A stretch of 10,446 bases of DNA from an uncultured Lachnospiraceae bacterium (GTDB lineage: Bacteria > Bacillota > Clostridia > Lachnospirales > Lachnospiraceae), in the NCBI GenBank assembly GCA_910586645.1, contig CAJUIS010000044.1, positions 1 to 10,446 of the forward strand, read 5' to 3'. How positions within the stretch are numbered: the first letter of the stretch is position 1; every line of letters begins with the position of its first letter. The notes beneath the pieces are model-generated. The model was not told the origin of the DNA, did not search any database, and saw nothing but the letters and a program-made list of their open reading frames with translations. Positions 7,338 to 10,446 of the stretch are shown in pieces. Position numbers and translations under genes: made by a program.

Positions 7338-7691
7338 TTAATCTTTTTTCTTTTTCACATATCCAATAAACTTATTCTGATAGAGTATCTGGATATATTT
7401 TACCACCCGTTCCACAACCGGCTCGGCGTCTTTTCCAAAGTGCGCCGATACGAGCTTTGAAATCTCGTATACGCTCCTTTCTCCATCCATTTTCCGCCAC
7501 ACGAAGCTTCCGTATTCATCCAGCGCAATATGGCTGACGCGCGGGCGATGAAAAAATTTCTGCGCAATCCTGTTATAAAATCCCCGGTTGACTACATGAA
7601 CAGTAACAATCCCCTTTTTATCCGCATCCCAACTATAACCGGGATTACAGACGGGAATAAAATCCATAAAATTCTTCTTTCGGCTGCTCAC
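7338..7691 (-). CDS. Small PqqD-family protein
   Basis: This 117-residue protein has the PqqD fold signature: ALDEYGSFVWRKMDGERSV at 56-74, followed by two helices ending in ILYQNKFIGYVKKKK. PqqD and its relatives are the RiPP recognition elements that hold a precursor peptide for a modifying enzyme, often a radical SAM protein; many orphan members in Firmicutes have no known role. The N-terminal half (VCNPGYSWDADKKGIVTVHV, RGFYNRIAQKFFHRP) matches the strand part of the fold. The start is GTG at 7691 with AGAGGG seven bases upstream. It begins 19 bases after the OPT transporter gene and appears to be the last gene of that operon. No precursor peptide or radical SAM gene is in the window. Family assignment is good; function is unknown. 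Confidence 0.8.
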   Translation of the reverse strand: MSSRKKNFMDFIPVCNPGYSWDADKKGIVTVHVVNRGFYNRIAQKFFHRPRVSHIALDEYGSFVWRKMDGERSVYEISKLVSAHFGKDAEPVVERVVKYIQILYQNKFIGYVKKKKD

Positions 7692-7710
7692 AAAAATTCC
7701 CTCTGTTCTT

Positions 7711-9651
7711 TTATGCTTTTTTCAATTTGCGGAAACAGAACTTCCAAAGCGAAAGCGTCAGCAGCGCAAATGCCGCAAGGCCGACGATATTGCCAACATT
7801 AACGTCCGCAAGAGCAGGAATCAGCTCCGGCAAAAATCCGCCCAAAACGTCTCCCACTGTCTTTTCCTCCCCCGCCGGGATAATTGCAAGAATTGCAAGA
7901 AAAATGCCCACAAGCCCTTCCCCGGCAATCAATCCGGAAGAATACAAAATACCGTTCGCATCTGCGTCTTTTTTCTCTTTCTCGCTCAAATTTTTCTTTT
8001 TCTCTACCATCCATTTCACAACGCCTCCTACCATCATCGGCGTGCTCAAATGAATCGGCAGGTAAAGCCCGATTGCAAACGGAAGGACGGGAATGCCCAA
8101 AATTTCCACAACAATCGCAATAAACACTCCGATTCCGACCAGAATCCATGGAAGATTTCCGCCCATAACGCCTTCCACAATCATTTTCATAAGCGTTGCC
8201 TGAGGAGCGGAAAGCTCTTCAGAGCCATAGCCCCATGCAAGATCCAAAAGATACAGCACACCGCCGATGGCAACCGCAGAAGCCACAACGCCGACAATCT
8301 CTCCAATCTGCTGCTTTTTCGGCGTTGCGCCCAGAATATATCCTGTCTTTAAATCCTGCGACGTATCGCCTGCAATCGCTGCAACGATACAAATCACGCC
8401 GCCAATGGCAATCGCCGCCGTCATGCCTTCCTGTCCGACCATGCCGGTCGCTTTTAACGCGATAGAAGCCACCAGAAGCGTGGCAATCGTCATGCCGGAA
8501 ACCGGATTATTGCTGCTGCCTACAAGCCCTACCATCCTGGAAGACACCGTTGCAAAGAAAAATCCAAACAGCACAATCAAAAGCGCTCCAAACAGGTTAA
8601 TCGGAATCACCGGAATAATCCAGATTGCAAGAGTAAGGACAAAAATTCCAATCAAAATAACCTTAATGTTCAAATCCTGATTGGTACGCTCTCCTGTCTC
8701 CGTCCCTTTTCCAAAACCTTTTAACGCTTCACGGAAGGTTTTTATAATCAGCGGCAAGGATTTGATCAGGCTTAATACGCCGCCGCAGGCAACTGCGCCC
8801 GCACCGATGTACTTAATATAATTTGACCAGATTTTCATGGAACCGCCTTTTGCATACAGCGTCGCTACACTGACATCCGCCGGAAACAAAACAATATCCG
8901 CGCCAAACAGAACGATCAACGGCATTAAAACAAACCAGCCCAAAATACCGCCGCAGAACAGATAAGAAGAAATCTTAGGCCCGCAGATATACCCGACGCC
9001 AAGAAGCGCCGGAAGCACGTCCATGCCGACGCCTGATCCTTTATAAGCCGGAATCTCATAATGCACTTCACTTGGAAACGTCTTTAATCCGTCCGTAATA
9101 AACTTATACGCCGCCGCAATGCCAAGGCCCGCAAAGACCGTTGACGCTTTTGCGCCGCCTTCCTCTCCGGCCACAAGAACTTCGGCGCACGCCTGTCCTT
9201 CCGGATAGGGCAGCGTCCCGTGCTCCTGTACAATTAACGCTTTTCTGAGAGGAACCATAAACAAAATGCCAAGCGCACCGCCAATAAACGAAATCGCAGC
9301 AATTTCAACCAAAGACGGAGACGACGTTCCCCATTCTTTCGCCCAGAGAAACAGAGCCGGAAGCGTAAAAATAGCTCCTGCCGCCACAGATTCCCCTGCA
9401 GAACCTATCGTCTGCACCATGTTGTTTTCCAGAATAGAATCTTTTCTTAAAATCTTACGGATAATGCCCATGGAAATTACAGCCGCCGGAATGGACGCTG
9501 ACACTGTCATCCCCACACGAAGGCCCAGGTACGCATTCGCCCCGCCAAACACAACCGCCAGAATAACTCCAAGAACAATGGAAGTCGGCGTAAATTCCGG
9601 CAGCGTTTTGCTGGCAGGGACAAAAGGTTTGAAGTCTTTGTTCTCACTCAT
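7711..9651 (-). CDS. OPT-family oligopeptide transporter
   Basis: This 646-residue integral membrane protein belongs to the OPT superfamily, probably the bacterial TIGR00733-like group. OPT proteins couple uptake of peptides or metal-chelate substrates to the ion gradient; the substrate here cannot be read from sequence. It has many hydrophobic segments throughout. Recognisable motifs are GGANAYLGLRVGMTVSASIP (36-55), TLPYPEGQACAEVL (146-159), GSSNNPVSGMTIATLL (378-393), AGDTSQDLKTGYILGATPKK (427-446) and YLPIHLSTPMMVGG (530-543). A charged loop of about 20 residues (548-567, rich in Lys and Glu) lies before the last segments. The ATG at 9651 has AAGGAG at a rather long spacing of 11 bases. 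Two candidate promoters lie upstream, and the PqqD-like gene follows after 19 bases. Confidence 0.93.
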   Translation of the reverse strand: MSENKDFKPFVPASKTLPEFTPTSIVLGVILAVVFGGANAYLGLRVGMTVSASIPAAVISMGIIRKILRKDSILENNMVQTIGSAGESVAAGAIFTLPALFLWAKEWGTSSPSLVEIAAISFIGGALGILFMVPLRKALIVQEHGTLPYPEGQACAEVLVAGEEGGAKASTVFAGLGIAAAYKFITDGLKTFPSEVHYEIPAYKGSGVGMDVLPALLGVGYICGPKISSYLFCGGILGWFVLMPLIVLFGADIVLFPADVSVATLYAKGGSMKIWSNYIKYIGAGAVACGGVLSLIKSLPLIIKTFREALKGFGKGTETGERTNQDLNIKVILIGIFVLTLAIWIIPVIPINLFGALLIVLFGFFFATVSSRMVGLVGSSNNPVSGMTIATLLVASIALKATGMVGQEGMTAAIAIGGVICIVAAIAGDTSQDLKTGYILGATPKKQQIGEIVGVVASAVAIGGVLYLLDLAWGYGSEELSAPQATLMKMIVEGVMGGNLPWILVGIGVFIAIVVEILGIPVLPFAIGLYLPIHLSTPMMVGGVVKWMVEKKKNLSEKEKKDADANGILYSSGLIAGEGLVGIFLAILAIIPAGEEKTVGDVLGGFLPELIPALADVNVGNIVGLAAFALLTLSLWKFCFRKLKKA

Positions 9652-9684
9652 TTGTATCTTTTCTCCTTTATTTTTTATAAGAAT

Positions 9685-9713
9685 ATTTTAACAATTTTTT
9701 AATATTTTGTCTA
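9685..9713 (-). promoter_or_regulatory. Candidate proximal promoter of the OPT gene
   Basis: Minus-strand TAGACA (9713-9708), a 17-base spacer and TAAAAT (9690-9685) preceded by TGT give a -35/-10 pair with an extended -10. The start would fall near 9678, leaving a leader of about 27 bases that still contains the ribosome binding site. The region is very AT-rich, so chance matches are likely. Confidence 0.5.
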
Positions 9714-9727
9714 CTTTATCCGGAGGA

Positions 9728-9756
9728 ATTATCTCATAAAATAAAAAGGCGTTCAA
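9728..9756 (-). promoter_or_regulatory. Candidate distal promoter of the OPT gene
   Basis: Minus-strand TTGAAC (9756-9751), a 17-base spacer and GATAAT (9733-9728) preceded by TGA form a sigma-A-like promoter with an extended -10. It lies 15 bases upstream of the proximal candidate, counting from its -10 to the next -35. Transcription would start near 9721, giving a 70-base leader. I judge it somewhat better than the proximal one. Confidence 0.55.
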
Positions 9757-10081
9757 GCGGTATCATTTTCCATGAAATTTTTCAGATTCTATTCTTTTTA
9801 AGCGTCTGCGTTCCCTGTCAGAAGAAAAGATTTTAAATGTGGAAAAATATCGTATTATCAAAAACCGCCATACTTCTAACTTGATTCTGCAGGTTTGGCA
9901 TCAGGCTCATTGTGATTGACGCCTTGCAGAAAATCCCTTCAAACTTCAAAAACAGATTTGGAAGGTAACTATTAATTCTTTTAGGTATAGTGAAACTGCC
10001 TACCATCGCACTGTTTTTTTATTTGGCAGACATTGACCTTAAACCTATATCAAAAGAAATAAAACCAATAAACTACGTTGC
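9757..10081. other. Gene-free AT-rich intergenic stretch
   Basis: These 325 bases contain no frame with a start, ribosome binding site and plausible protein on either strand. A plus-strand frame from 9776 to a TGA at 9917-9919 is open for about 47 codons but has no start codon and no recognised product. The stretch contains one strong hairpin (9885-9931) and a T-run at 10014-10020 next to short weak inverted repeats. Line 9841-9900 has 22 G or C in 60, against 37 in 60 for 8401-8460 inside the OPT gene, so it is compositionally different from the genes to its left. Confidence 0.6.
9885..9931 (-). repeat. Two-part hairpin of unknown role
   Basis: On the minus strand TTCTGCA (9931-9925) pairs with TGCAGAA (9891-9885), and inside them GGCGTCA pairs with TGATGCC, seven bases each, around a 13-base loop and a small asymmetric internal loop. 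The inner stem has one G-U pair in minus-strand RNA, but the same position is an A-C mismatch in plus-strand RNA, so a minus-strand transcript is favoured. No T-run follows directly, so it is not a standard terminator. It lies upstream of both OPT promoter candidates. Confidence 0.45.
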
Positions 10082-10446
10082 TTACAGGGAAAAAACCTTT
10101 CCCATCAAGTAAACAACAATAAAAGCTATCGTTGCGCTTCCAAGCATATACATTACAATTTGATATGGACGTTTTCCAATTTCCTGTTGTTCCTCTATCT
10201 CATCTAATCTTCTTCCTTCTATAAATGCAACGATTTCTTTATAGGTTGAAAGATGGTTTTCTTTCTTGACTTTATCCGTTTTAAATGCAAAATATACTGC
10301 GATTGCATACACCACACTCCACGGAATCAGTCCATACCAGCCCATGAAAGCTGTGAACGGAACAAATGTAATGACTGTTAGAATCAAAAATACAGCATAT
10401 ATACCGCCAATTTTATTGAATTCTTTAATTTCTGTTTCCTTGATTT
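10082..10446 (-). CDS. Small membrane protein of unknown function, N-terminus outside window
   Basis: The minus-strand frame is open from the TAA at 10084-10082 to the right edge, so the gene very likely begins outside the window. A TTG at 10387 could be read as a start, but the codons before it continue sensibly (KETEIKEFNKIGGIYAVF), so I take the gene as 5' truncated. The visible 120 or so residues show three hydrophobic segments: GIYAVFLILTVITFVPF, a short turn and WYGLIPWSVVYAIAVYFAF, then after a charged stretch of about 45 residues (KTDKVKKENHLSTYK to EEQQEIGKRPY) a last one, IVMYMLGSATIAFIVVYLMG. I do not recognise the family. Its G+C is visibly lower (about 20-22 of 60 in lines 10141 and 10261) than that of the OPT gene, which may point to a different origin. 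Confidence 0.7.
   Translation of the reverse strand, partial: IKETEIKEFNKIGGIYAVFLILTVITFVPFTAFMGWYGLIPWSVVYAIAVYFAFKTDKVKKENHLSTYKEIVAFIEGRRLDEIEEQQEIGKRPYQIVMYMLGSATIAFIVVYLMGKVFSL

Noticed and set aside
9776..9919. Possible remnant coding frame on the plus strand ending in HQAHCD
   Set aside because: There is no start codon or ribosome binding site, and I cannot match the peptide to a transposase or any other family; a chance open frame is more likely.
9961..10018. Intrinsic terminator near the T-run at 10014-10020
   Set aside because: The T-run is on the plus strand, where no gene ends, and the inverted repeats before it are only four to five base pairs.

Overview
The window looks like a chromosomal segment of a gut-type Firmicute, most likely a Lachnospiraceae-like member of the Clostridia. 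The grounds are strong AGGAGG-type ribosome binding sites, an L21 leader in front of rplU, the lysine-rich Fn3-like C-terminus on a secreted glycosidase, and a TIGR00733-like OPT transporter. This placement rests on gene style only; I could not search a database. Every supported gene lies on the minus strand, so the story reads from right to left.

Right edge (about 9760-10446): the 3' part of a small membrane protein of unknown function, whose frame is open to the window edge. It is followed by about 430 bases without a recognisable gene. This stretch is clearly more AT-rich than the rest and holds a two-part hairpin.

Middle right (7277-9756): two candidate tandem promoters lead into an OPT-family transporter and, 19 bases later, a small PqqD-family protein. 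The pair ends at a terminator-like inverted repeat with an unusually long loop.

Middle and left (145-7242): a near-perfect extended -10 promoter starts a tightly packed run: a CapA-family lipoprotein, trmD (tRNA m1G37 methyltransferase), an AlkD-like DNA alkylation repair protein, and a very large secreted GH29 alpha-L-fucosidase with many accessory domains. The gaps are 1, 10 and 38 bases, and the trmD ribosome binding site lies inside the last capA codons, so these four genes are probably one transcription unit. The grouping mixes an essential tRNA modification gene with envelope, repair and glycan-foraging genes; I see no common pathway.

Left edge (1-137): directly after the fucosidase stop codon comes a consensus sigma-A promoter, a structured leader and the first nine codons of rplU (ribosomal protein L21). 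No terminator separates the fucosidase from this ribosomal operon.

I did not find a clear undescribed defence, RiPP or mobile system. The best leads are the OPT + PqqD-like pair with no visible RiPP partner, the relocated trmD, and the structured AT-rich intergenic region near 9885-9931.
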